Origin: Streptomyces sp. AC558_RSS880
GTDB taxonomy: Bacteria; Actinomycetota; Actinomycetes; Streptomycetales; Streptomycetaceae
Assembly: GCF_019049255.1 (NCBI RefSeq)
Contig: NZ_JAGMUJ010000030.1
Span: 186,001-250,000, forward strand
Reading direction: 5' to 3'
Length of the DNA stretch: 64,000 nt
The position numbers and the translations under genes were made by a program. Shown here piece by piece: positions 51,414 through 59,373 of this stretch. The notes beneath the pieces were generated by a model, which saw nothing but the letters and a program-made list of their open reading frames with translations, made no database searches and had not been told where the DNA came from. How positions within the stretch are numbered: position 1 is the stretch's first letter; each line of letters starts with the position of its first letter.

Positions 51414-53090
51414 GTGCGCATCGGACTGCTTACGGAGGGTGGTTATCCGTACGTGGGCGGTGAGGGCGGGCTCTGGTGCGACCGCTTGGTGCGCGGGCTC
51501 GGCCAACACGAGTTCGACGTCTACGCGTTCAGCACCGGCGAAGCCCAGGAGGACGCGGGCTGGGTCCCGCTGCCGCCCCAGGTCGGCCGGGTCCGCACCG
51601 CCCCGCTGTGGGCGGCCGAGGACGACGGGGTGGCGTACGGCCGCCGCGCACGCCGGCGCTTCTCGGAGCACTACGGCGAACTGGCCGCCGCCCTCTGTAC
51701 CGCGACGGACCCCACCGCCCCCGGCCCGGAGCTCGCGACATCCGAGGCGGACCGTTTCGCCACCGCTCTCCGGGGCCTCGCCGAACTCGCCCGCGACGAA
51801 GGCGGTCTGGTGGCCGCACTCCGCTCCGAGACGGCCGTACGCGCCCTGGAGCGCGCCTGTCGTGCGCCCGGCGCCCTGCGTGCGGCGCGTGAGGCCCGCG
51901 TACCCGATCTGCTGGCCGTCGCCGCGCACCTGGAGCGCGCCCTGCGCCCCCTCTCGCTCGACTGGTACGAGGAGGACGGGCTGGGCGCGGTGGACCTGTG
52001 CCACGCCGCCGCCGGCGGGGTGGCGGCTCTTCCGGGCCTGCTCGCCCACCACTTCTTCGGCATCCCCCTCCTCGTCACCGAGTATGGCGTACGCCTGCGG
52101 ACGCACTACCTCACCCGCCCGGACGCCTCACCCGCGGTCCGCTCCCTGCTCGCCGCCTTCCACCGCAGGCTCGCCGCGGAGACCTACCGCCGGGCCGCGT
52201 TCATCACACCGGGCAACACGCACGCCCGCCGCTGGCAGGAACGCTGCGGTGCCGACCGGGCGAAGCTCCGCACGGTGTACCCCGGCATGGACGCCGCGCC
52301 CTTCGAGGAGGCGGGGGAGTCCCCGGAGAGCGCGGACCCGCACACCCTCGTCTGGGTCGGCCGCGTGGAGCCCGCCAAGGACCTGGTCTCGCTGCTGCAC
52401 GCCTTCGCGGAGATCCGCAAGGAGGAGCCGAGGAGCCGGTTGCGGATCATCGGCGGTCCGTCGGACCCGGAGGGCGCCGCCTACCTCGGCCACTGCGAGG
52501 CGCTGGCCGCGCACCTCTTCCCGGACGAGGCCGAGGGCCCGTATTCCGCGGGCGCCAACCCGGTGTCCTTCGAGGAGATCGGCGGCCCGGGCCTGGCCAC
52601 CCCCGCCGACGCGTACGCCTCGGGCGCCGTGACCGTTCTCTCCAGTGTCGTCGAGGGCTTCCCGGTCGGCCTCGTCGAGGCGATGCTCTGCGGACGCGCG
52701 ACGGTCTCCACGGACGTCGGCGCGGTCGTGGAGGCCATCGGCGGCACCGGTCTCGTCGTACCGCCGCGCAATCCGCAGGCGCTCGCCGAGGCGTGCGTCT
52801 CCCTGCTGCGCGACCCCGAGCGCCGCGTACGCCTCGGTGCCGCCGCGCGCGCCCGCGCACTCGAGTTGTTCACCGTCGACCAGAACATCGCGGCGTTCCA
52901 CGGCATCTACCTGGAGATCGTCGCGCGCACACCGGTCCGTCGCCTCCTCCTCGACGACACCGGCGACCCGCTGCCCTTCGCCACCCCCGCCGAGGCCCAC
53001 GTTCCCGGCCACTGGACCGACCCCGCCCCCCGTGCCGTTCCCACGGGGGCCATGGACACCCGGGTACCCGCGACGGAGACAGCCCGATGA
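51414..53090 (+). CDS. PelF-like GT4 glycosyltransferase (DUF3492)
   Basis: 558 residues from GTG 51414. The N-terminus RIGLLTEGGYPYVGGEGGLWCDRL is the DUF3492 signature of PelF-type GT4 enzymes. The GT-B C-terminal half contains LVWVGRVEPAKDL, then the donor-binding segment VVEGFPVGLVEAMLCGRATVSTDVGAVVE with its paired Glu residues. PelF uses a UDP-amino sugar to make Pel polysaccharide in other bacteria; the donor here is not shown. The C-terminal 45 residues are Pro-rich. The next gene overlaps its stop in ATGA, forming a cluster with a membrane protein, an epimerase and a spherulin-4-like protein. Confidence 0.9.
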   Translation: MRIGLLTEGGYPYVGGEGGLWCDRLVRGLGQHEFDVYAFSTGEAQEDAGWVPLPPQVGRVRTAPLWAAEDDGVAYGRRARRRFSEHYGELAAALCTATDPTAPGPELATSEADRFATALRGLAELARDEGGLVAALRSETAVRALERACRAPGALRAAREARVPDLLAVAAHLERALRPLSLDWYEEDGLGAVDLCHAAAGGVAALPGLLAHHFFGIPLLVTEYGVRLRTHYLTRPDASPAVRSLLAAFHRRLAAETYRRAAFITPGNTHARRWQERCGADRAKLRTVYPGMDAAPFEEAGESPESADPHTLVWVGRVEPAKDLVSLLHAFAEIRKEEPRSRLRIIGGPSDPEGAAYLGHCEALAAHLFPDEAEGPYSAGANPVSFEEIGGPGLATPADAYASGAVTVLSSVVEGFPVGLVEAMLCGRATVSTDVGAVVEAIGGTGLVVPPRNPQALAEACVSLLRDPERRVRLGAAARARALELFTVDQNIAAFHGIYLEIVARTPVRRLLLDDTGDPLPFATPAEAHVPGHWTDPAPRAVPTGAMDTRVPATETAR

Positions 53091-54211
53091 CCGACCTCGG
53101 CGAACTGAACCGCAGCACTCCGCCCGGCGCGGCCGACCCGGTCAAGGCGCTGCTGCACCACCACCGCGACCTGTGCGAACGGGCGGTGGACCCCCTGGAG
53201 ATCGCGGCGGGCCTGGAGGCCCACGGCATCACGGACCGAACCGCCGCCCGCTTCCGCCACCGCGACGTCTTCTCCCTCGCGGAGGAGCTCTACGCCAGGG
53301 TCCCCCGCGACGACGCACCGCCTCCGCCCGCCCCGGCCACCACGAGTCCGGGGGCACGCGCCGACTGGACCGTCCTCACCCTGCTCCCCGGCGCCCTGTG
53401 CGTGGCGACGGCGACCGTCCTGCGCCTCACCCACGGCCAGACCCGCCTCTACGCGGCGGCCACCGGCATCCTGGCCGTCACTCTCGCCCTGCGCGCGGCA
53501 CTGCGCCGGGGCCCGCTGAGCGCCCGGACCGACATCGGGTCCCGCTCCGCCACGGCGTCCTGGAACTGCTGGCTCCTCGGCTACGCCCTCCTGGGTGACG
53601 GTCTGCTCGGTACGGCGGTCACCGGCGGCCCCGACGGTCTGCCCGACGGCACGGCGGAGGGGGACTGGCCGCTCGCCGTCGCCCCGGTCGTGGCGCTCGC
53701 CCTGTCCTGCGCGCCCGCCGCCTGGACGGCCCGCCTCTTCGCCGCCCGTGTCCGCCGCCGGCTGGCGTCGAGCCGTGGTCTGAAGGACTTCTCGGCTTCC
53801 GTACGACCGGTGCTCATCGGTGTGTTCGCCCTGTTCCTGGGTGCGGTGGCCGTTCTGCTCACGGCGACGTCCACGCTCCTCGGCGAGCCCCTCGCCCTGC
53901 CCTCGACGCTCGCCCTGGGAGGCCTTCTCTTCCTGGCCCGCCTCCTCACGATCCACGGCTTCACCCACGCGCCGAGGGTGATCCTCACGATCACGGCGAC
54001 CGCTCAGGCGACGGCCCTGGCCACGCTCTTCGCGGCCCGCCTTCCCGGCTGTGACGCCCTGGCCACCCCGGTCCAGACCCTGACCGGCACCTGGGGCCCG
54101 GCCGCCCTCCCCACCCTCACCTGCGGGGCAGCGGCACTGACCCTGCTGATCCACGCCTCCCGCAAACTCGCCCGAGCCTCGGCGCACATCAGCCCGGAGC
54201 AACCGCGATGA
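53087..54211 (+). CDS. Polytopic membrane protein of the PelF-like cluster
   Basis: 374 residues from ATG 53087 overlapping the glycosyltransferase stop. A cytoplasmic N-terminus of about 85 residues contains LLHHHRDLCERAVDPLEIAAGLEAHGI and a helix around SLAEELYARV. About eight membrane helices follow (first near residues 97-117, last near 342-362). It is shorter than the 12-helix PelG flippase and I cannot equate it with PelE or PelG by motif. The tight overlap suggests it works with the glycosyltransferase, perhaps in export or assembly. Confidence 0.82.
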   Translation: MTDLGELNRSTPPGAADPVKALLHHHRDLCERAVDPLEIAAGLEAHGITDRTAARFRHRDVFSLAEELYARVPRDDAPPPPAPATTSPGARADWTVLTLLPGALCVATATVLRLTHGQTRLYAAATGILAVTLALRAALRRGPLSARTDIGSRSATASWNCWLLGYALLGDGLLGTAVTGGPDGLPDGTAEGDWPLAVAPVVALALSCAPAAWTARLFAARVRRRLASSRGLKDFSASVRPVLIGVFALFLGAVAVLLTATSTLLGEPLALPSTLALGGLLFLARLLTIHGFTHAPRVILTITATAQATALATLFAARLPGCDALATPVQTLTGTWGPAALPTLTCGAAALTLLIHASRKLARASAHISPEQPR

Positions 54212-54235
54212 CAACACGGGGCCAGTACTACCCGC

Positions 54236-54534
54236 CCTCCGCGGGCAGTCGTGCCTCCCCCGGTGCCTCAAGGGCCTGGGAGGTGCCCCCAGGCCGATGG
54301 GGGGTCCCCCGCTCGAGCGGAGCCGAGAGTGGGGGAGAAGTCGAGAGTGGGGGAGGCACCCCGCAAGCGCCGGGCCGCGCGAACACCCCCGGCCCACACC
54401 CACGCGGAGCACCCCGCAAGCGCCGGGCCGCGCGAACACCCCCGGCCCACACCCACGCGGAGCACCCCGCAAGCGCCGGGCCGCGCGAACACCCCCGGCC
54501 CACACCCACGCGGAGCACCCCGCAAGCGCCGGGA
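54236..54534. repeat. Dispersed intergenic repeat copy C with 53-bp tandem expansion (x3.4)
   Basis: Starts with a CGCGGGCAGTCGTGCC word shared with copies A and B, then a hairpin-rich part (GGGAGGTGCCCCC, GGGGGTCCCCCGCTCG). From 54356 a 53-base unit beginning GCACCCCGCAAGCGCCGGGC repeats at 54356, 54409 and 54462, with a fourth partial unit to about 54533. No spacers of CRISPR type. The element lies between the second and third genes of an otherwise overlapping cluster. Confidence 0.88.
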
Positions 54535-54649
54535 GGCGCTGATGCGCCCCCGCCCCGCCCCAGCGCCGGGCTGCAGTCGCCGAAGACCCCGCCCCATCCA
54601 CCGACATCAGGCGTTTGCGCCACAGGAAACACACCCGAAGGAGCCCCCC

Positions 54650-54685
54650 ATGACCACCCCGGACGCCGAAGGAGCCGCCCGATGA
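54650..54685 (+). CDS. Possible 11-residue leader peptide
   Basis: ATG 54650 with GAAGGAG upstream opens an 11-codon frame (MTTPDAEGAAR) whose TGA overlaps the ATG of the epimerase gene (ATGA). The same ribosome-site word, GAAGGAGCC, stands before both starts, so the epimerase may be reached by translational coupling from this mini-frame. Alternatively it is the remnant of a duplicated start region. Confidence 0.45.
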   Translation: MTTPDAEGAAR

Positions 54686-55680
54686 GAGTCCTCCTGATCG
54701 GAGCCAACGGCTACATCGGCCGCTTCGTAGCCGACCGCCTCCTCGCCGACCCCGCCGTCCAGCTCACCGCGCTCGGCCGCGGCGACGACGCCGACGTCCG
54801 CTTCGACCTCGCCACCGGCAGCCCCGGCGCCCTCACCCGCTTCCTCGACGCCGTCCACCCCGGCGTGGTCGTCAACTGCGCCGGCACCACGAGAGGCGGC
54901 GCCCGCGAACTCACCCGGCACAACACCGTCGCCGTGGCCACCGTCTGCGAGGCCCTCCGCCGCAGCGGCTGCGGCGCACGGCTCGTACAGATCGGCTGCG
55001 GCTCGGAGTACGGCCCCAGCCAGCCCGGCTCGTCCACGGCGGAGGACGCCGTCCCCCGCCCCGGCGGCCCCTACGGCGTCAGCAAACTCGCCGCCACCGA
55101 GCTGGTCCTCGGCTCCGGCCTGGACGCCGTGGTCCTCCGGGTCTTCTCACCCGTCGGCCCCGGCACCCCCGCCGGCTCCCCCCTCGGCCGCCTCGCCGAG
55201 GCGATGCGCCGCGCCATGCAGTCCGGCGACAGCGAGCTGAAGCTCGGCGGTCTCGGCGCACAACGGGACTTCATCGACGTCCGCGACGTGGCCCGCGCCG
55301 TCCACGCAGCCTCCCTCTCCGCCGCGCAGGGCGTCATCAACATCGGCTCGGGCCGCGCCGTCCGACTCCGCGACGCCGCCGGAATCCTCGCCAGGGTGGC
55401 CGGCTACGGCGGCGCCCTCAACGAACTGGACACCCCCCCGGGCCTGCACCCACCGCACGCGCCCCATCCCTCTACCTCCCTCCGCACCACGATCGGCCAC
55501 CCCCGCCCCGACCTCGACCACCACCCCACCACCCCCGTCGCCTTCCCGTACCCCGACGGCTGCGGCAGCTGGCAGCAGGCCGACGTCCGCACCGCCCGCG
55601 ACCGCCTCGGCTGGCGCCCCCGGATCAACCTCGAGGAGTCCCTCGCCGACATCTGGATGGAGGCGGCATGCCGTATCTGA
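54682..55680 (+). CDS. NAD-dependent epimerase/dehydratase (SDR family)
   Basis: 332 residues from ATG 54682 (GAAGGAGCC upstream). Extended SDR with the NAD loop GANGYIGRF near the start, an NCAGTTRGG segment and the catalytic YGVSK (Tyr-x3-Lys). QIGCGSEYG provides the Ser/Thr position, and DFIDVRDVARAVH is typical of nucleotide-sugar epimerases. Substrate is unproven; a UDP-hexose or UDP-HexNAc is reasonable given the neighbours. A longer frame back to 54208 runs through the repeat element and is rejected. The C-terminal third is Pro/His-rich and atypical. It overlaps the next gene by 13 bases. Confidence 0.9.
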   Translation: MRVLLIGANGYIGRFVADRLLADPAVQLTALGRGDDADVRFDLATGSPGALTRFLDAVHPGVVVNCAGTTRGGARELTRHNTVAVATVCEALRRSGCGARLVQIGCGSEYGPSQPGSSTAEDAVPRPGGPYGVSKLAATELVLGSGLDAVVLRVFSPVGPGTPAGSPLGRLAEAMRRAMQSGDSELKLGGLGAQRDFIDVRDVARAVHAASLSAAQGVINIGSGRAVRLRDAAGILARVAGYGGALNELDTPPGLHPPHAPHPSTSLRTTIGHPRPDLDHHPTTPVAFPYPDGCGSWQQADVRTARDRLGWRPRINLEESLADIWMEAACRI

Positions 55681-56423
55681 CCAGCGTCAAAGCCGGTACG
55701 GCGAGCACCGGCGTCCGTACGGGCTTCGGCGTCCCCGGCCTCGCGCACCCCCTCGTCGCCCCGACCGAGTGGAGCGAACTCACCCGCCCGGGCACCCCTC
55801 TGCACTGGGTCGCCCTCGACGTGGCCGACGGCCCCGGCACCCGGCCCGACCCGCACTGCCTGGAAGCGGCCGGCCGCCTCCGCAACACCGGTGTCCGCGT
55901 CCTCGGCCACCTCGACACGGCGTACGGCACCCGTACGTTCGGCGAGGTGATCTCGGACGCCCACCGCTTCACCGACTGGTACCAGGTCGACGGCTTCCTG
56001 CTGGACCGCTGTCCCGCCGACCGAGCCGCACTCCCCGAGGTCCGGCGCACGATCACCGCACTCCGGGCGTTCCATGACGCCCACATCGTCCTCGGCCACG
56101 GCACCCACCCGTACCCGGGATACGCCGAACACGCCGAACAGCTGGTCACCTTCTCCGGCCCGTGGAACGACTACCGCTGGTCGCAGGTGGCGGAGTGGAC
56201 CGCCGACCACCCGCCCGAACGCTTCTGCCACTTCGTGCACGGAGTGCCCCGCCCGCACCTGGACGAGGCCCTGCGCATCGCCCGCTGGCAGGGCGCCGCG
56301 ACGATCTACTTCACGGACCACACCCACCACACGGGGCACCGCGCCCGCACTGCCCCCTGGGAACCCCTGCCCGGCTACTGGGACGACATCGTCTCGCGTG
56401 TCGGGACGGGTGTCTCGGAATGA
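55668..56423 (+). CDS. Spherulin-4-like (GH135-type) protein
   Basis: 251 residues from ATG 55668, overlapping the epimerase gene. The sequence shows the TIM-barrel spherulin-4/Sph3-like order: RTGFGVPGLAHPLV, a DTAYGTR strand end, WYQVDGFLLDR and HIVLGHGTHPYPGY. Characterised GH135 enzymes cut alpha-1,4-galactosaminoglycans. Here Asp113 of the VDGFLLD motif is kept but followed by Arg, and the later FEG-like motif reads FSG (162-164), so catalytic acids may be missing. No signal peptide is visible. The cluster context links it to the PelF-like glycosyltransferase. Confidence 0.8.
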   Translation: MPYLTSVKAGTASTGVRTGFGVPGLAHPLVAPTEWSELTRPGTPLHWVALDVADGPGTRPDPHCLEAAGRLRNTGVRVLGHLDTAYGTRTFGEVISDAHRFTDWYQVDGFLLDRCPADRAALPEVRRTITALRAFHDAHIVLGHGTHPYPGYAEHAEQLVTFSGPWNDYRWSQVAEWTADHPPERFCHFVHGVPRPHLDEALRIARWQGAATIYFTDHTHHTGHRARTAPWEPLPGYWDDIVSRVGTGVSE

Positions 56424-56486
56424 AAAAGGCCATGGCAGTGTTAAGCGAAGAACAACCGTAGTGATTGACCGACCAACGGAGTCCCC

Positions 56487-57665
56487 GTGTCGCTGCCACC
56501 CCTGGTCGAGCCGGCCCCCGAGCTCACCGTAGACGAGGTCCGCAGGTACTCCCGCCACCTGATCATCCCCGACGTGGGCATGGACGGGCAGAAGCGGCTG
56601 AAGAACGCCAAGGTGCTCTTTGTGGGCGCTGGTGGCCTGGGTTCGCCGGGTCTGATGTACATGGCCGCGGCGGGCGTGGGCACGCTCGGCATCGTGGAGT
56701 TCGACGAGGTCGACGAGTCGAACCTGCAGCGCCAGATCATCCACAGCCAGTCCGACATCGGCCGCCCCAAGGCCGAGTCCGCGCGTGACACGATCAAGGG
56801 CATCAACCCGTACGTGAACGTGGTCCTCCACGAGGAGCGGCTCGAGGCCGACAACGTGATGGACCTGTTCAGCCAGTACGACCTGATCGTCGACGGCACG
56901 GACAACTTCGCGACCCGCTACCTGGTCAACGACGCCTGCGTGCTGCTGAACAAGCCGTACGTATGGGGCTCGATCTACCGCTTCGACGGCCAGGCGTCGG
57001 TCTTCTGGTCCGAGCACGGCCCCTGCTACCGCTGCCTCTACCCGGAGCCCCCGCCCCCCGGCATGGTCCCCTCCTGCGCCGAGGGCGGCGTCCTGGGCGT
57101 GCTGTGCGCGTCCATCGGCTCCATCCAGGCCAACGAGGCGATCAAGCTGCTCGCCGGCATCGGTGAGCCGCTGGTCGGCCGGCTCATGATCTATGACGCC
57201 CTGGAGATGCAGTACCGCCAGGTCAAGGTCCGCAAGGACCCCGACTGCGCGATCTGCGGCGACAACCCGACCGTCACCGAGCTCATCGACTACGAGGCCT
57301 TCTGCGGCGTCGTGTCCGAAGAGGCCCAGGCGGCGGCCGTCGACTCCACGATCACTCCCAAGCAGCTCAAGGAGTGGATCGACGACGGCGAGAGCATCGA
57401 GCTCATCGACGTCCGCGAGCCGAACGAGTTCGAGATCGTGTCCATCCCGGGCGCCCGTCTGATCCCCAAGAACGAGTTCCTCATGGGCAACGCCCTGGAG
57501 AGCCTGCCGCAGGACAAGAAGATCGTCTTGAACTGCAAGACGGGTGTCCGCAGTGCGGAAGTCCTCGCCGTCCTGAAGTCCGCGGGCTTCGCCGACGCCG
57601 TCCACGTGGGCGGCGGCGTGATCGGCTGGGTCAACCAGATCGAGCCGGAGAAGCCGGTCTACTGA
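56487..57665 (+). CDS. moeZ: MoeZ: ThiF-type adenylyltransferase/rhodanese sulfurtransferase
   Basis: 392 residues from GTG 56487 (ACGGAG upstream). The N-terminal E1-like domain has GAGGLGSPGLMYMAAAGVG and RQIIHSQSDIG for adenylating the C-terminus of a ubiquitin-like sulfur carrier (MoaD, ThiS or CysO type). Zinc cysteines are in YRCLYPEPP and CAICG. The C-terminal rhodanese domain has active-site Cys350 in NCKTGVRS and should carry a persulfide. Serves molybdopterin and other sulfur-carrier pathways. Followed by a terminator. Confidence 0.95.
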   Translation: MSLPPLVEPAPELTVDEVRRYSRHLIIPDVGMDGQKRLKNAKVLFVGAGGLGSPGLMYMAAAGVGTLGIVEFDEVDESNLQRQIIHSQSDIGRPKAESARDTIKGINPYVNVVLHEERLEADNVMDLFSQYDLIVDGTDNFATRYLVNDACVLLNKPYVWGSIYRFDGQASVFWSEHGPCYRCLYPEPPPPGMVPSCAEGGVLGVLCASIGSIQANEAIKLLAGIGEPLVGRLMIYDALEMQYRQVKVRKDPDCAICGDNPTVTELIDYEAFCGVVSEEAQAAAVDSTITPKQLKEWIDDGESIELIDVREPNEFEIVSIPGARLIPKNEFLMGNALESLPQDKKIVLNCKTGVRSAEVLAVLKSAGFADAVHVGGGVIGWVNQIEPEKPVY

Positions 57666-57692
57666 CCGGTCCCGGTAGGTACATGAGCCGAC

Positions 57693-57731
57693 GCGGGGGC
57701 TCCGGGCACCACGAGTGCGCGGAGCCCCCGC
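57693..57731. terminator. Convergent terminator after moeZ
   Basis: GCGGGGGCTCCG (57693-57704) and CGGAGCCCCCGC (57720-57731) are exact complements around a 15-base loop, shared with the convergent peptidase gene. Confidence 0.85.
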
Positions 57732-57736
57732 CGTCG

Positions 57737-59236
57737 TCATGAGCAGATCTTGCCGTCCTCGGGCACCGTGCCGTCCAGCAGATACGCGTCCACCGTGGAG
57801 TCGACACAGTCGCTCCCGCTGCCGTACGCGCCATGGCCCTCGCCCTTCCAGGTGAGCACCACACCGACGCCCTCGCCCAGCTCGTCCGCCATCTTCCGGG
57901 CACCCTCGTACGGTGTGGCCGGGTCGCCGGTGTTGCCCACGACCAGGACCGGCGCCGCGCCCGGCGCACTCACCTCCGGGGTGTCGAACTGACCGGGCAC
58001 CGGCCAGTCGTGGCACCAGCCGGCCGTGTCCCAGCCGAGGAAGGACCCGAACACGGGCGAGATCTCCTCGAACTCGGGCAGCAGCTTCTTCGTCTCCTCC
58101 GGAGTCGGCCGCTGCTTGTCGTCCAGGCACGATATGACCCGCTGGGAGTGGGTCGTCGTGCCGTAGCGCCCCGAGGTGTCACGTTCGTTGTAGCCGTCGG
58201 CCAGCGCCAGCAGCTCCGTGCCGTCGCCCTCCTCGGCCGCCTCCAGCGCGCTGGTCAGCACCGGCCAGCTGGTCTTGCTGTACAGCGGCAGGACGATGCC
58301 GGTCAGTGCCAGCGTCTGCGTCAGCTCGCGCCCGGACGACGACGTCGGCAACGGGTCGGAGTCGATCCGCTCCAGCAGCTCCGCGATCTCCCGCGAACCC
58401 TGCTCGGGGTCCCGGCCGGTGGACTTCAGGTAGTTGTCGAGGGCGGTCTGGAAGCCCCGGGTCTGGTTCTTGGCGTGGCCCACGGTGTCGGCGCTCGGGT
58501 CGACCACCGCGTCGAGCGTCATTCGCCCCACCTTCTTCGGGAACAGGTGGGCGTAGACACCGCCGAGTTCGGTGCCGTAGGAGATGCCGAAGTAGTTCAA
58601 ACGGTCGTCGCCGAGGGCCTGCCGGATGCGGTCCATGTCGCGAGCGGTGTCGGTGGTCGAGACGTGGGCCATCAGCTTCCCGGCGGCGTCCTGGCAGCCC
58701 TTGCCGAAGTCGGCGGCGTCCTGGAGGAACGTCCGCTCCTCGGCCGGTGTGTCCGGGGTGCCGTCCACCGACGACTCGGCGGCCTGGATGCTCTTGTCGC
58801 CGCGGCAGCGGACACCCTCGCTGGCGGCGACCCCGCGCGGGTCCCAGCTCACCAGGTCGTACCGCTCGCGCAGCTCGGAGGCCGTGTCGGCGTAGGACGG
58901 CATCATCGACACGCCGGACCCGCCCGGGCCGCCGAAGTTGAACAGCAGTGAGCCGAGGCGGTCGTCGCCCGTGGCCTTGGCCCGGATCAGGGCGAGCCCG
59001 ATCGTGGAGCCGTCCGGCTTCGACCAGTCCAGCGGCACCCGGAGGGTGGCGCACTGCCAGTCCTCGCCCGGTGCGGGGGCGTCCCCGGAGGCCTTGCAGC
59101 GCCCCCAGTCGAGCGCTGTCCCGCCGCTCTTTCCGTCCTTGCCGGAGTCGTCGTCCGACGAGCCGCCGCTGCTGCAGCCGGCCGTCAGCAGCGCGGCGGC
59201 GACCGTCAGGGCCGTCCACCGTGTGAAACGGGTCAT
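57737..59236 (-). CDS. Secreted peptidase lipoprotein, SlpD/tripeptidyl-aminopeptidase type (paralogue 1)
   Basis: 499 residues from ATG 59236. A signal peptide with lipobox LTAGC (about residues 15-19) predicts a lipoprotein. The alpha/beta-hydrolase domain has the FNFGGPGGSG oxyanion segment, nucleophile Ser in GISYGTELGG, the acid region in VVGNTGDPATPYEGA and His in GEGHGAYG. This is the S33 family of mycelium-associated Streptomyces tripeptidyl aminopeptidases (SlpD/SlpE, Tap). It probably trims N-terminal tripeptides outside the cell. A close paralogue lies directly upstream. Confidence 0.92.
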   Translation of the reverse strand: MTRFTRWTALTVAAALLTAGCSSGGSSDDDSGKDGKSGGTALDWGRCKASGDAPAPGEDWQCATLRVPLDWSKPDGSTIGLALIRAKATGDDRLGSLLFNFGGPGGSGVSMMPSYADTASELRERYDLVSWDPRGVAASEGVRCRGDKSIQAAESSVDGTPDTPAEERTFLQDAADFGKGCQDAAGKLMAHVSTTDTARDMDRIRQALGDDRLNYFGISYGTELGGVYAHLFPKKVGRMTLDAVVDPSADTVGHAKNQTRGFQTALDNYLKSTGRDPEQGSREIAELLERIDSDPLPTSSSGRELTQTLALTGIVLPLYSKTSWPVLTSALEAAEEGDGTELLALADGYNERDTSGRYGTTTHSQRVISCLDDKQRPTPEETKKLLPEFEEISPVFGSFLGWDTAGWCHDWPVPGQFDTPEVSAPGAAPVLVVGNTGDPATPYEGARKMADELGEGVGVVLTWKGEGHGAYGSGSDCVDSTVDAYLLDGTVPEDGKICS

Positions 59237-59373
59237 GCGCCAATTCCCCCCTCGCTGGCCGTCCGCAGGTGCCGCGGATGGCGGTCGAGCCATGGTAGGC
59301 AGATTCGCCGCCCGCCGGGGCGACCTGTGGATAACGCTATGACCTGCTGTTTTGTCCAGAACCACAGGAACGC

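Noticed and set aside
54356..54534. CRISPR array
   Set aside because: The 53-base units are directly adjacent with no spacers, and no cas genes are present.
54208..54681. N-terminal extension of the epimerase through the repeat element
   Set aside because: The extension encodes repeat-derived Pro/His/Arg sequence; the conserved NAD-binding start begins at ATG 54682 with its own ribosome site.
55404..58130. 908-codon minus-strand frame opposite the epimerase, spherulin-like and moeZ genes
   Set aside because: Low-complexity Val/Gly/Arg composition and antisense to moeZ, which has intact catalytic motifs.
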